From assembly GCF_009720825.1 (NCBI RefSeq), contig NZ_WNKY01000016.1:60517-124516 (forward strand): 64,000 nucleotides of DNA, given 5' to 3'. The position numbers and the translations under genes were made by a program. Position 1 is the stretch's first letter; every line of letters begins with the position of its first letter. This document shows, one piece after another, positions 25,437-34,317 of this stretch. Below the pieces are notes generated by a model that did not search any database, had not been told where the DNA came from, and saw nothing but the letters and a program-made list of their open reading frames with translations. Origin of the DNA: Duganella radicis. Its GTDB lineage: Bacteria > Pseudomonadota > Gammaproteobacteria > Burkholderiales > Burkholderiaceae_D.

Positions 25437-26341
25437 ACGCGCTGCCGGATTCGATACAGGTGTTTGAGCGGGGTTGGCTATCCTCCAACAACGTCATGCT
25501 GCTGGGCCGTCATGACACGGCGATCATCGATACCGGCTACGTCAGCCACGCGCCGCAAACACTGGAGCTGGTGCGCCACGCCCTGCATGGCCGGCATCTC
25601 GACCAGATCATCAACACCCACCTGCATTCCGATCACTGCGGCGGCAACGCCATCCTGCAAGCGCATTTCGGCTGCAAGACCTCGATCCCGGTGGCCGAGG
25701 CGGAAAAAGTGCGCCACTGGGATGTGGAAGCGCTGAGCTTCAAGGCCACCGGTCAGCGCTGCGACCGTTTCACCTTCGACGCCACCCTCGCGCCCGGCGA
25801 CGTGCTGACGTTGGCGGACATGGAATGGCAGGCCTTGGCCGCGCCCGGCCACGATCCCCATTCGCTGATTTTCTACTGCCCGCAAGAAAAGTTGCTGATC
25901 TCCGCCGACGCCCTGTGGGAAAACGGTTTTGGCGTGATCTTTCCAGAACTGGACGGAAAATCCGGCTTTGCCGAGGAGCGCGCCACGCTGGACCTGATCG
26001 CATCGCTGGCGGTGCGGCTGGTCATCCCCGGCCACGGCGCACCGTTCACCGATGTGGCCGGTGCGCTGGCGCGTGCCCGCTCGCGACTGAACTACCTGGC
26101 CGCCGATCCGGTACGCAACGCGCAAAACGCGTTGAAAGTGCTGCTCAAGTTCCTGCTGCTGGAGCGCCAGCGCATCCCGTTGGCCGATGTGCCGGCCCTG
26201 CTGACCTCGATGCCGGTATTTGCCGCTGCCAACAACAACTTCTTCAAGCAATCGCCCGAGGAGTTGGGCAAGTGGGCGGTCGGCCAGCTGGTGCGCAGCG
26301 CGGCGGCACGCGTTGAGGGTGAGTACTTACTTAACGAGTAG
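25433..26341 (+). CDS. MBL-fold metallo-hydrolase
   Basis: 302 residues. The metal-binding THLHSDHCGG (62-71), a PGHDPHSLIFY segment with the next His, the bridging Asp in ISADALWENGF and the last His in VIPGHGAPF mark a complete metallo-beta-lactamase-fold active site. Such proteins include glyoxalase II, lactonases and thioesterases; the C-terminal helical third (about 220-302) resembles the general hydrolase subgroup. ATGA overlap with the DUF1289 gene. Its last 15 bases overlap the convergent LysR gene. Confidence 0.9.
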   Translation: MNALPDSIQVFERGWLSSNNVMLLGRHDTAIIDTGYVSHAPQTLELVRHALHGRHLDQIINTHLHSDHCGGNAILQAHFGCKTSIPVAEAEKVRHWDVEALSFKATGQRCDRFTFDATLAPGDVLTLADMEWQALAAPGHDPHSLIFYCPQEKLLISADALWENGFGVIFPELDGKSGFAEERATLDLIASLAVRLVIPGHGAPFTDVAGALARARSRLNYLAADPVRNAQNALKVLLKFLLLERQRIPLADVPALLTSMPVFAAANNNFFKQSPEELGKWAVGQLVRSAAARVEGEYLLNE

Positions 26342-27250
26342 CCGCTGCTGTTGCATGGTTTGTGGCAATTCGGCAGCGAGGAATTCGATAAAGGCCCGCA
26401 CCGCCGGCAGCAAGCCGCGCCGGGAGGCGTACACCGCGTGCAATTGATGGGTCGCGGCGGCGTATGCCGGGAATAGTTGCTGCAATTGACCCTGCCCGAT
26501 GGCTTGGCGGCAGGCGTTGAATGGCACCATCGCGATGCCGGCGCCACCGATGGCCGCCGTGGTCAGCAGTTCCACATCGTCGGTCACCAGCGCCGGAGCG
26601 TAGTCGATTTCCACTGACTGGCCGTCGGGCGCGGTCAGCTGCCAGCGCGGCGCCTCCCCGTTGCGGCCTCCCGCGCCGAGGCCGGCCTTGCCGCGTAGCG
26701 TGTCGATGCCGGCAAACGGTCCGTGCGAGGCGACGAAGCCGGGGCTGGCCACCAGCACCTGGTCGCTGACGCCAAAGGTGCGCACCACCAGGTCCGAGTC
26801 ATCCAGCGCGGTACGGATGCGCATGGCGACATCGAAGCCTTCGCCAATAACGTCGACGCGGCGGTTGGTGAGTTCCAGTTCCAGCCGCACGTCCGGATGG
26901 GCGCACAGGAAGCGCGGCAGCAGCGGCGCCAGGAACAGGTGCGCCACCCCGGCCGGCGAACTGACGCGCACCCGGCCAGACGGCCGCTCACCGGCGCGCT
27001 CGGCCACCTCCAGCGCGGCCTTGGCGGCATTGGTCATGGTTTCGCAATGGGCGAAGAAGGCCGCGCCGACGTCGGTCACGCGCATGGCGCGCGTGGAGCG
27101 TTGCAGCAGGCGCACCCCCAGACGCCGCTCCAGCTCGGCAATGCGGCGGCTGACCCGCGACTTGGGCACGCCCAGCGTCCGCGCGGCGCCGGAGAAGCTG
27201 CCGTGCGTCACCACGGCGGCAAAGAAGGCGAGGTCGTTGAAATCTTCCAT
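26327..27250 (-). CDS. LysR-family transcriptional regulator (divergent from azoR)
   Basis: 307 residues. The N-terminal winged helix FFAAVVTHGSFSGAARTLGV / PKSRVSRRIAELERRLGVRL is typical. The effector domain follows (RVRVSSPAGVAHLFLAPLLP, TDDVELLTTAAIGGAGIAMV). It is divergent from azoR with 96 bases between starts, so azoR and the following hydrolase are its likely targets. Effector unknown; quinone or electrophile sensing would fit the target. Confidence 0.92.
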   Translation of the reverse strand: MEDFNDLAFFAAVVTHGSFSGAARTLGVPKSRVSRRIAELERRLGVRLLQRSTRAMRVTDVGAAFFAHCETMTNAAKAALEVAERAGERPSGRVRVSSPAGVAHLFLAPLLPRFLCAHPDVRLELELTNRRVDVIGEGFDVAMRIRTALDDSDLVVRTFGVSDQVLVASPGFVASHGPFAGIDTLRGKAGLGAGGRNGEAPRWQLTAPDGQSVEIDYAPALVTDDVELLTTAAIGGAGIAMVPFNACRQAIGQGQLQQLFPAYAAATHQLHAVYASRRGLLPAVRAFIEFLAAELPQTMQQQRLLVK

Positions 27251-27346
27251 TGTCCTATCTGTGGAACAAACTGATCTATTTTAACGGCTGGTGTACATAA
27301 TGGCGCTGAAATATCCTGATTTCACTTTCTTTTTCAGGAGAACCTC

Positions 27347-27982
27347 ATGCAAATCTTGCACCTCGACACCAGCATCTTTGGCGACGCCTCCGTTTCCCGT
27401 ACCCTGAGCGCGGCCATTGTGGCCGAATTGCGCCACCGCTACCCCGATGCGGAGGTGGTTTACCGTGACCTCGCGGCCCGGCCGGTCGCGCACCTGGACG
27501 AGGTCATCGCGGCCGGCTTCCGCCCTAGCAACCTCGAACACTTCAGTGCGGCCGACAAGGCCCAGCATGCGCTGTCGGAAGAGCTGGTGACGGAACTGCT
27601 GGCCAGCGACATCATCGTGCTGGGCGTGCCGATGTATAACTTCTCCGTGCCAAGCCAGCTGAAGGCCTGGTTCGACCGCCTTGCCCAGCCGGGCCGGACC
27701 TTCCAGTACACCTCGGCCGGTCCGGTCGGCATTGCCGGCGACAAAAAAGTCATCATGGCGTCGACGCGCGGCGGCGGTTATGCCTCCGGTCCGGCTGCGG
27801 CGATGGATTTTCATGAGACGTACACGCGGGCGTATTTCGGCTTCCTCGGCATCAGGCATTTCAGCGTGCTGCGCGCCGAACTGCTGTCCAAGGGGGCGGA
27901 ATTGCGCAGCCAGTCGATCAAGGCCGCGCTGGATGGCGTGCCGGCGGCGGTGGCGGTGCTGGCCGGGCAGGTGGCGGCATGA
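27347..27982 (+). CDS. azoR: FMN-dependent NADH-azoreductase / quinone reductase
   Basis: 211 residues, flavodoxin-like. ILHLDTSIFGDASVSRTL (phosphate-binding loop region), VPMYNFSVPSQLKAWFDR (the FMN-contact motif PMYNFS) and GPVGIAGDKKVIMASTRGG (second loop) match AzoR. It reduces quinones and azo compounds with NADH, protecting against electrophile stress. CAGGAG lies 7 bases before the ATG. Its stop overlaps the next gene (ATGA), so the two act together under the divergent LysR regulator. Confidence 0.94.
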   Translation: MQILHLDTSIFGDASVSRTLSAAIVAELRHRYPDAEVVYRDLAARPVAHLDEVIAAGFRPSNLEHFSAADKAQHALSEELVTELLASDIIVLGVPMYNFSVPSQLKAWFDRLAQPGRTFQYTSAGPVGIAGDKKVIMASTRGGGYASGPAAAMDFHETYTRAYFGFLGIRHFSVLRAELLSKGAELRSQSIKAALDGVPAAVAVLAGQVAA

Positions 27983-28677
27983 GCGCGAGCCTGTGCGCGG
28001 CGGTCAGCATCGTCCTGGTGCATGGGGCTTTCGCCGACGGCTCCAGCTGGTCGGACGTGATCGCCGCGCTACAGGCGCGCGGCTGTCGCGTGACGGCAGT
28101 GCAGAATCCGCTGACCTCGCTGGCCGATGACGTGGCCGCGACCCGCGCGGTGGTTGAGCGCCAGCCGGGCAAGGTGCTGCTGGTCGGCCATTCCTGGGGC
28201 GGCGTGGTGGTTACCGAGGCCGGCAACCTGCCGCAGGTGCGGGGGCTGGTTTACCTGTCGGCAATGGTGCCGGACAGCAAGGAATCTGCCGCTGGCATGC
28301 TGGAGCGCCTGGGCGCGCCCATGGAGGGGATGGCGCCGGACAGCCAGGGCCGCATCTGGCTGGATGATCCGGGAATCTACGGCAAGGTGATGGCGGCCGA
28401 TGTGCCGGCGTCGCGGGTGCATGTGCTGGCCGCCACGCAGCAGCCGATCGCCGCGTGTGTATTTGGCGAGGCGGTTTCGCGTGCCGCGTGGCATGACAAG
28501 CCAAGCTGGTATCTGATGACGGCCAACGATCGGGCGCTGCCGCTGATGGTCCAGCGCCGGCTTGCGGAGCAGATCCGCGCCGACAGCGTGCTGGTGCAAT
28601 CCAGTCACATGTCCCTGATTTCACAGCCGGGGCAGGTGGCGGATTTTATCGCCAGGGCGGCAGGGAGCTTGCCGTGA
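27979..28677 (+). CDS. Alpha/beta hydrolase
   Basis: 232 residues. VLVHGAFADGSSW is the oxyanion strand and LLVGHSWGGVVV the nucleophile elbow (Ser72). The acid is probably in LMTANDRALPL and the His in QSSHMSLISQP. It resembles the EstC/salicylate-esterase-like subgroup. Overlap ATGA with azoR puts it in the same transcript. Substrate unknown; ester or lactone cleavage is most likely. Confidence 0.9.
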   Translation: MSASLCAAVSIVLVHGAFADGSSWSDVIAALQARGCRVTAVQNPLTSLADDVAATRAVVERQPGKVLLVGHSWGGVVVTEAGNLPQVRGLVYLSAMVPDSKESAAGMLERLGAPMEGMAPDSQGRIWLDDPGIYGKVMAADVPASRVHVLAATQQPIAACVFGEAVSRAAWHDKPSWYLMTANDRALPLMVQRRLAEQIRADSVLVQSSHMSLISQPGQVADFIARAAGSLP

Positions 28678-28709
28678 CGTAAATGTAGAGGACGTGGTCT
28701 ATTTTCTGC

Positions 28710-28736
28710 ACGATCGTACTATTTTGGATCTATAAT
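28710..28736 (+). promoter_or_regulatory. Candidate promoter with ACGATCGT operator
   Basis: A consensus -10 TATAAT at 28731-28736 lies 37 bases before the flavin oxidoreductase start. The perfect palindrome ACGATCGT (28710-28717) covers the -35 spacing, where no good -35 hexamer exists. This suggests a regulated promoter, by repressor or activator; which one is unknown. Confidence 0.5.
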
Positions 28737-28772
28737 CGTTCGCACCGATCAACTCACGTCAGCGAGTACGCC

Positions 28773-29726
28773 ATGACCTTGCCAGCAGTCTTGCAAAACC
28801 TCACCCTCCCTGTCATCGCCTCCCCGATGTTCATTGCCAGCGGCCCCGCGCTGGTGGCGGCGCAATGCAAGGCCGGCATCGTCGGCTCCTTCCCGGCGCT
28901 CAACGCGCGCCCGGCCGAGCTGCTGGATGTGTGGCTGACCGATTTGCAAAAGGAGCTGGCCGACTTCCAGGCCGCCAATCCGGGCCAGCGCGTCGGCCCG
29001 ATCGCCGTCAACCAGATCGTGCACCAGTCCAACGACCGCCTGGCGCATGACGTCGAGGTGTGTGTGAAGCACCAGATTCCGATCATCATCTCCTCGTTGC
29101 GCGCGCCGCCAAAAGAGATGCTGGACGCCATCCACAGCTACGGCGGCATCGTGCTGCACGACGTGATTTCCATCCGTCACGCGGAAAAAGCGCTGGAAGC
29201 CGGCGTGGACGGCCTGATTCTGGTGGCCAGCGGCGCCGGCGGCCATGCCGGCACGCTGTCGCCGTTCGCGCTGGTGGGTGAAGTGCGCAAGTTCTTCAAG
29301 GGCCCGATCGCTCTGTCCGGCTCCATCGCCACCGGCGATGCGATCCTGGCGGCGCAAGCCATGGGGGCGGATTTCGCCTACATCGGCTCGCGCTGGCTGG
29401 CGACCAAGGAATCCAACGTCAGCGACGGCTACCGTGAAGCCATCGTGGAATCGACCGCGGCCGATATCGTTTACTCCAATCTGTTCACCGGCGTTCACGG
29501 AAATTACCTGAAGAAGTCCATCGTGGCCGCAGGTCTGGACCCGGACGCGCTGCCGACCGCAGACAAGACCGCCATGAACTTCGGCTCCAGCAGCGCCAAG
29601 GCCTGGCGCGACATCTGGGGGGCCGGCCAGGGCGTGGGCCTGATGGACGACATCCCGTCGGCGGGCGAAATGGTGGAGCGCCTCAAGCGCGAGTACGACG
29701 CCGCCCGCGCCCGCCTGGCGCTGTAA
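28773..29726 (+). CDS. NAD(P)H-dependent flavin oxidoreductase (nitronate monooxygenase-like)
   Basis: 317 residues, TIM-barrel FMN enzyme. LPVIASPMFIASGPALVAAQ and GIVGSFPALNARP form the N-terminal FMN region. ILVASGAGGHAGTLSPFALV contains the conserved His, and IALSGSIATGDAILAAQAMG with DFAYIGSRWLATKES the phosphate-binding end. Relatives oxidise nitronates or act as enoyl-ACP reductases; the exact reaction cannot be told. It has its own promoter. Its stop abuts that of the convergent amidohydrolase (TAATCA). Confidence 0.9.
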   Translation: MTLPAVLQNLTLPVIASPMFIASGPALVAAQCKAGIVGSFPALNARPAELLDVWLTDLQKELADFQAANPGQRVGPIAVNQIVHQSNDRLAHDVEVCVKHQIPIIISSLRAPPKEMLDAIHSYGGIVLHDVISIRHAEKALEAGVDGLILVASGAGGHAGTLSPFALVGEVRKFFKGPIALSGSIATGDAILAAQAMGADFAYIGSRWLATKESNVSDGYREAIVESTAADIVYSNLFTGVHGNYLKKSIVAAGLDPDALPTADKTAMNFGSSSAKAWRDIWGAGQGVGLMDDIPSAGEMVERLKREYDAARARLAL

Positions 29727-31193
29727 TCAGTGGCCGGCGGCGAGGCTGTCGCGCGCCGCCGCTTGGCCTCTCACCCACACCGTTTGCACGCTGTCGTAGG
29801 CGCGGATATCTTGCAGCGGTGACTCCTTCATCAGCACCAGATTGGCCAGCTTGCCCGGCTCGATGCTGCCCACATCCGCCTCCAGATGGAAGGCGCGGGC
29901 ATTATTGATGGTGGCGGCCCTGAACACCTGTGCCAGCGACAGGCCGGCCTTGTGCAGGTTCTGCATTTCCAGATAGCCGTTCAGTCCCGGCACGTTGCCG
30001 TAGGTGGGCGAGGAGGGCGTGTCGGTGCCGAACAGGAAGTTGGCATCCTTGCTCGCCAGATAGGCCACCACTTGCCGCTGGCGGCGCAGCGGCGCCTCCA
30101 GGCCCTGCCGCACTACTTCGTCGGTTTCGCCGTCTTCCGCCACTTCCTGCCTGAACCAGGCGCCCTCGGGCGTCTTCAGCCATGCCAGCATGGCCGGCGG
30201 CAGCAGACTGGACAGGGCCGGCGTGTTCAGGTAATCGGGGTCGACGTAGGCACGCAAGCCGTACAGCACTTGCATGGTCGGCTGGTAGCCGATCTTGCGT
30301 TCAACGATTTTATCCAGCAGTTGCCGGATTTCGCCCGGCAGTTCGGCGGCGTTATTGTAGGCGCCCCAATGCCACATGCCGTGGGCCAGCACGTCGGCGC
30401 CACCATGGACGGCAAAGGTTTGCGCCTCCAGCGAATTGCCGTGGGTGACCAGCACCAGGTTTTCCTTGCGGGTTAGCTGGCGTATCTCGGCGTAGATTTC
30501 CGGGCTCATCACCGGCAAGTTGCGCTGGTTGCCGAAACCGCGCTCGTAATGGGTTTTCAGACAGATGGCGCCCTCGGCCTTGACGCGCGCCACCCCTTTG
30601 GCCGGGGTGTAGTCCTCCGGCTTGAACTGCGCCGGGATGCGGTCTTTCTGCGCCGGATCGTAGATGAAGTTGGTGAACATGGTGTAGCGCAGTTCCGGCG
30701 GGACGAAGGACGACGGATAGCCGTTGGCCATCACCAGCGGCGGACCGCAGTCGTAAATATCGGGGTGCTGCGGCATGGCCTTGACACGGTCGATGAACCC
30801 GCGGCTGCCGGCGGCGAGGTCGATCAGGGTGGTGTAGCCGTAGTAGAGGTAAGATCGCGGCATTTGCGCGAAGTAGGCGTCCACCATCGGCGTCATCTTG
30901 AAGGCTTGCTCAAAACTCATCCCGGGCACGGCGTACAGATGGACGTGGGAGTCGATCAGGCCGGGTGTCAGGTAGTAGCCCTTGCCGTCGATGCGGGCCG
31001 CGCCGGGCGGCGCCGCATGGCCGGCGCCGCGCTGCACGCGGATGATGCGCTCGCCCTCGATCAGCACGCTGCCATTTTCGATGCGGTCGAGTTTTTCCGG
31101 CGACACCAGCTTGACGTTGGTGATCCAGGTTGGCTGCCCGGCCACGGCGGGTGCGCAGATGAGCAGGCTGGCGAGTAGTTGGGGCAGTTTCAT
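29727..31193 (-). CDS. Exported amidohydrolase family protein
   Basis: 488 residues. A signal peptide (MKLPQLLASLLICAPAVAG) is followed by the amidohydrolase composite domain: TPGLIDSHVHLY with the HxH metal pair, a KTHYERG segment with the Lys/His region, VTHGNSLEAQTF with another His, and FLFGTDTPSSP with the catalytic Asp. The C-terminal small beta domain is GSIEPGKLANLVLMKESPL. It probably hydrolyses a cyclic amide or similar bond in the periplasm; relatives include imidazolonepropionase-like exported enzymes. Monocistronic. Confidence 0.9.
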   Translation of the reverse strand: MKLPQLLASLLICAPAVAGQPTWITNVKLVSPEKLDRIENGSVLIEGERIIRVQRGAGHAAPPGAARIDGKGYYLTPGLIDSHVHLYAVPGMSFEQAFKMTPMVDAYFAQMPRSYLYYGYTTLIDLAAGSRGFIDRVKAMPQHPDIYDCGPPLVMANGYPSSFVPPELRYTMFTNFIYDPAQKDRIPAQFKPEDYTPAKGVARVKAEGAICLKTHYERGFGNQRNLPVMSPEIYAEIRQLTRKENLVLVTHGNSLEAQTFAVHGGADVLAHGMWHWGAYNNAAELPGEIRQLLDKIVERKIGYQPTMQVLYGLRAYVDPDYLNTPALSSLLPPAMLAWLKTPEGAWFRQEVAEDGETDEVVRQGLEAPLRRQRQVVAYLASKDANFLFGTDTPSSPTYGNVPGLNGYLEMQNLHKAGLSLAQVFRAATINNARAFHLEADVGSIEPGKLANLVLMKESPLQDIRAYDSVQTVWVRGQAAARDSLAAGH

Positions 31194-31239
31194 GCCGGAC
31201 TGGGTTGTGTTATTTATCCGACGCTTATCAGTTGCGGCC

Positions 31240-31809
31240 TCAGGCGTCGGTGTTAATCGCCCACAGACCCGGCAGATTGCGCCAGTAACCGTAGGCGTCC
31301 ATGCCGAAGCCTACCACGAAGCGGTTGGGGATGGTGATACCGACGATGTCGGCTTTCACCGGCTTGGCTTTGCCGATGGCCTTGTCGGCGAACACGGCCA
31401 GGATCACTTCCTTGGCGCCCATGTCCAGCAGGCGCTGCTTGACGTGGGCCAAGGTTTCGCCTTCGTCCAGAATGTCGTCCAGCACGATCACGGTGCGGCC
31501 GCTGACGTTCGAGCGCGGCACCACTTTCCAGACCACTTCGCCGCCCTTGTCCTCGTCGCCGTAGCGGCTGACGTGGATGTAGTCGAATTCCAGCGGGAAG
31601 GTCAGCTGCGGCAGCAGGTTGCCGGTGAAGACCACGGCGCCGCCCATCACGCCCAGCACCAGCGGGAACTCCTCGCTGTCCGGTTGGTTGTAGCGGGCGT
31701 TCAGCGTGTCGGCCATGGCGGTGACGGCGTTGTCGACGTCCTGTTTGGTGAACAGTTCTTCGGCGCTCTCCATCAGGGCGCGGGCGCGGTTGTGGTGGAA
31801 GTCTTGCAT
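31240..31809 (-). CDS. hpt: Hypoxanthine-guanine phosphoribosyltransferase
   Basis: 189 residues. The PRPP-binding loop VIVLDDILDEGETL is at 107-120, preceded by the flexible loop region and VLGVMGGAVVFTGNLLPQL. The C-terminal NRFVVGFGMDAYGYWRNLPG is a purine-salvage signature. It salvages hypoxanthine and guanine to IMP/GMP. It lies 47 bases after the PaaK-like gene and may get read-through from the long operon, but this constitutive housekeeping gene may have its own promoter. Confidence 0.92.
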   Translation of the reverse strand: MQDFHHNRARALMESAEELFTKQDVDNAVTAMADTLNARYNQPDSEEFPLVLGVMGGAVVFTGNLLPQLTFPLEFDYIHVSRYGDEDKGGEVVWKVVPRSNVSGRTVIVLDDILDEGETLAHVKQRLLDMGAKEVILAVFADKAIGKAKPVKADIVGITIPNRFVVGFGMDAYGYWRNLPGLWAINTDA

Positions 31810-31856
31810 GATTCTTTTATTAAAAAACGAATGTGAAGACCGCTATTATCCCTCAA

Positions 31857-33110
31857 TTACTGGTAGTCGCGCACGTCCGCGATGACCTTGCCGTCGTTTG
31901 GCAGGGTACCTGGCGCAACAAAGCGCACCTCGCCACGCAACTTGGTCAGCTTGCGGATCGACTCAACGATATCGGCGCCGCTGGCGCTTGCAGGATCGGC
32001 AACCTCGCAATGCAGCGTCATCGCCTCCTGCGCGATCTGGCCTGACACCACAAGGCGCGCTTTCAAAATCTCCGGATGACGGCGCGCGATGTCGTGCACC
32101 TGCGACGGATGGACGAACATGCCGCGCACCTTGGTGGTCTGGTCGGCGCGACCGAGCCAGCCCCTGATGCGGGTATTGGTGCGGCCGCAAGGCGAGGGCG
32201 GGGCGTCGGTCAGGATGGCCGACAGGTCGCCGGTGGCAAAGCGGATCAGCGGATAGTCCGGATTGAAGACCGTGAGCACCACCTCACCCACTTCGCCCGC
32301 CACGACAGGCTCGCCGCTGCCGGGACGGACGATTTCCAGGATCACTTCCTCATCCAGCACCATGCCCGGATCGCGCACGTCGCCGCTGCGCGTTTCGTAA
32401 GCGATGCTGCCGATATCGGCGGAGGCATACACCTGCAACACGCGCGCCACGCCATGCTCGGCGAACCATGCGCGCAGCGATTCCGGCAGCGCCTCGGCGC
32501 TCACCAGCGCGCGCTTGATGCTGCTGATGTCCACGCCCATCTCCTGCGCCTTCTCGATGATGATCTTGAGGAAGGACGGCGTGCCGACGTAGGTGTCGGG
32601 CCGCAGCGCGTGGATGGCTTGCACCTGCATTTCGGTCTGGCCGCTGCCGGCCGGGATCACCGCGCAGCCAATGCGCGCGGCGCCGCCTTCCACCATGAAG
32701 GCGGCCGGCGTGAAGTGATAGGAGAAGCAGTTCTGCATCAAGCCGCCGGCGCGCACGCCGGCCGCGTACATGGGACGCGCAAAGCGCCACCAATCGGCGC
32801 CGCGCCCTTCCGGATCGAAGATGGGACCGGGCGACATGTAGACGCGCGCCAGCTGGCCCACCGGGGTGGTGTTCAAGCCGCCGAACGGCGCCTGCTGGTC
32901 TTGCAGCGCGTGCAGGTCGGACTTGCGCGTGACCGGCAGCGTGGCCAATGCGGCGCGGCTGTTGATGTCGGCGGCGTTGACGTCCTTGAGGATGCGCGAC
33001 CATCCCGCCGCCGCTTTCGCGCGCGCCACCAGTTGCGGCAGGCGCGCCATCAGTTCGCGTTCGCGCTGCTCCGGCGGGCGTGCTTCCAGGCTGTCGAAAG
33101 TATCGGCCAT
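31857..33110 (-). CDS. Phenylacetate-CoA ligase-like AMP-binding protein
   Basis: 417 residues, PaaK-type adenylating enzyme. The usual phosphate loop is replaced by MSPGPIFDPEG. QVYASADIGSIAYET is the A5-like motif, IRFATGDLSAILTD the ribose-binding Asp, and GWLGRADQTTKVRGMFVHP the hinge before the C-terminal domain. It should activate an aromatic or related carboxylic acid as CoA thioester. It starts 2 bases after the MmcQ stop, at the end of the LivFGHM operon; the divergent phosphate loop means activity and substrate are uncertain. Confidence 0.87.
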   Translation of the reverse strand: MADTFDSLEARPPEQRERELMARLPQLVARAKAAAGWSRILKDVNAADINSRAALATLPVTRKSDLHALQDQQAPFGGLNTTPVGQLARVYMSPGPIFDPEGRGADWWRFARPMYAAGVRAGGLMQNCFSYHFTPAAFMVEGGAARIGCAVIPAGSGQTEMQVQAIHALRPDTYVGTPSFLKIIIEKAQEMGVDISSIKRALVSAEALPESLRAWFAEHGVARVLQVYASADIGSIAYETRSGDVRDPGMVLDEEVILEIVRPGSGEPVVAGEVGEVVLTVFNPDYPLIRFATGDLSAILTDAPPSPCGRTNTRIRGWLGRADQTTKVRGMFVHPSQVHDIARRHPEILKARLVVSGQIAQEAMTLHCEVADPASASGADIVESIRKLTKLRGEVRFVAPGTLPNDGKVIADVRDYQ

Positions 33111-33112
33111 GT

Positions 33113-33463
33113 TCAGGTTCCTTGTATTTCCCGTTGCAGCTTCTTGGTCAGTTTGGCGAACACCAGTTCATAGGAGCGTTGCAGCAGTTCGGCCACTTCC
33201 GCATCGCTGATGGCTTTGGGGTCTTCGATGTAGACCCACTTGGCGCGCGCCAGATACGGCGCCGGAATGATGCCGGGACGGTCGGTCAGTTCGAGGAAGC
33301 GGTCGTCGTCGACCTTGAAGCTGAGCCCACGTTCGCTGTTATCGGCGCCCGTGACGGCGAACATTTTCTCGCCGACCGAGAACACCAGATTGCTTTCCCA
33401 TTTGATGTCTTCGGTGGCGCCGGGCAGTTTGCGGCAGAAGGCCTTGGCCTTGGTGAGATTCAT
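33113..33463 (-). CDS. MmcQ/YjbR family protein inside the Liv operon
   Basis: 116 residues. MNLTKAKAFCRKLPGATED, WESNLVFSVGEKMFAVTG, LSFKVDDDRFLELTDRPG and YLARAKWVYIED match MmcQ/YjbR (CyaY-like fold, DNA-binding suggested). It is placed between livF (8-base gap) and the PaaK-like gene (2-base gap), so it is in the same transcript although nothing in transport explains it. The ATG at 33463 gives the family's normal start; a longer frame upstream overlaps livF. Confidence 0.88.
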   Translation of the reverse strand: MNLTKAKAFCRKLPGATEDIKWESNLVFSVGEKMFAVTGADNSERGLSFKVDDDRFLELTDRPGIIPAPYLARAKWVYIEDPKAISDAEVAELLQRSYELVFAKLTKKLQREIQGT

Positions 33464-33471
33464 TTTGTTCC

Positions 33472-34317
33472 TTATGCCAGCCAGCGTTTGCGGCGCCGGT
33501 AGAATTTCATGTCGCGGAAGCTCTTGCGCCCGGCGCCGGAGACGCCGAGGTAGAACTCTTTCACGTCTTCGTTGCAGGACAGGTCGGCCGCGGCACCTTC
33601 CATCACCACGCGGCCGTTTTCCAGGATGTAGCCGAAGTCCGCGTAACGCAGGGCGATGCTGGTGTTTTGCTCGGCCAGCAGGAAGGAGACGTTCTCCTTG
33701 CTGTTCAAATCCTTGACGATGCCGAAGATCTCTTCGACGATTTGCGGCGCGATGCCCATCGACGGTTCGTCCAGCAAAATCATGGAAGGACGCGCCATCA
33801 GCGCGCGGCCAATGGCGCACATTTGCTGCTCGCCGCCGGAGGTGTAGCCGGCCTGGCTTTGCCGGCGTTCCTTCAGGCGCGGGAAGTAGTGGTAGACCTT
33901 TTCCAGCGATTCCTTCAACTCGCCGCGCGAGGCGCTGCGCGTGTAGGCGCCGGTCAGCAGGTTTTCTTCGATGGTCAGATGGCCGAAGCAGTGACGGCCT
34001 TCCATCACTTGCGACAGGCCACGCTTGACCAGTTCATTGGGCGTCAGCTGGTCTATGCGTTCGCCCTTGAACTGCACTTCGCCTTTGGTGACGTCGCCGC
34101 GTTCGCCGCGCAGCAGCGTGGAGATGGTCTTCAGCGTGGTGGACTTGCCGGCGCCGTTGGCGCCCAGCAGCGCAACGATCTTCCCTTGCGGGACTTGCAG
34201 CGACACGCCTTTCAGCACGAGGATAACGTGGTCGTAAATGACCTCGACGTTATTCACCGAGAGGTAGGGCGCGGCCACCGGGGCGGCCGCTGCGGTGGAG
34301 GCGGGAGTCATCGTCAT
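33472..34317 (-). CDS. livF: Branched-chain-type ABC transporter ATPase (LivF-like)
   Basis: 281 residues. Walker A GANGAGKS, signature-loop TSGGEQQMCAIGRALM, Walker B MILLDEPSMGIAPQ. The N-terminus has an Ala-rich lead of about 20 residues (MTMTPASTAAAAPVAAP). ATG 34317 overlaps the stop of the binding-protein gene (ATGA), which fixes the start. The C-terminus (GAGRKSFRDMKFYRRRKRWLA) extends beyond classical LivF. It powers uptake with LivG. The operon's CoA ligases suggest the substrate is an organic or aromatic acid rather than leucine. Confidence 0.92.
   Translation of the reverse strand: MTMTPASTAAAAPVAAPYLSVNNVEVIYDHVILVLKGVSLQVPQGKIVALLGANGAGKSTTLKTISTLLRGERGDVTKGEVQFKGERIDQLTPNELVKRGLSQVMEGRHCFGHLTIEENLLTGAYTRSASRGELKESLEKVYHYFPRLKERRQSQAGYTSGGEQQMCAIGRALMARPSMILLDEPSMGIAPQIVEEIFGIVKDLNSKENVSFLLAEQNTSIALRYADFGYILENGRVVMEGAAADLSCNEDVKEFYLGVSGAGRKSFRDMKFYRRRKRWLA

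Noticed and set aside
27251..27346. Exact LysR binding site between the LysR gene and azoR
   Set aside because: Several weak T-N11-A matches exist, but none stands out enough to call.
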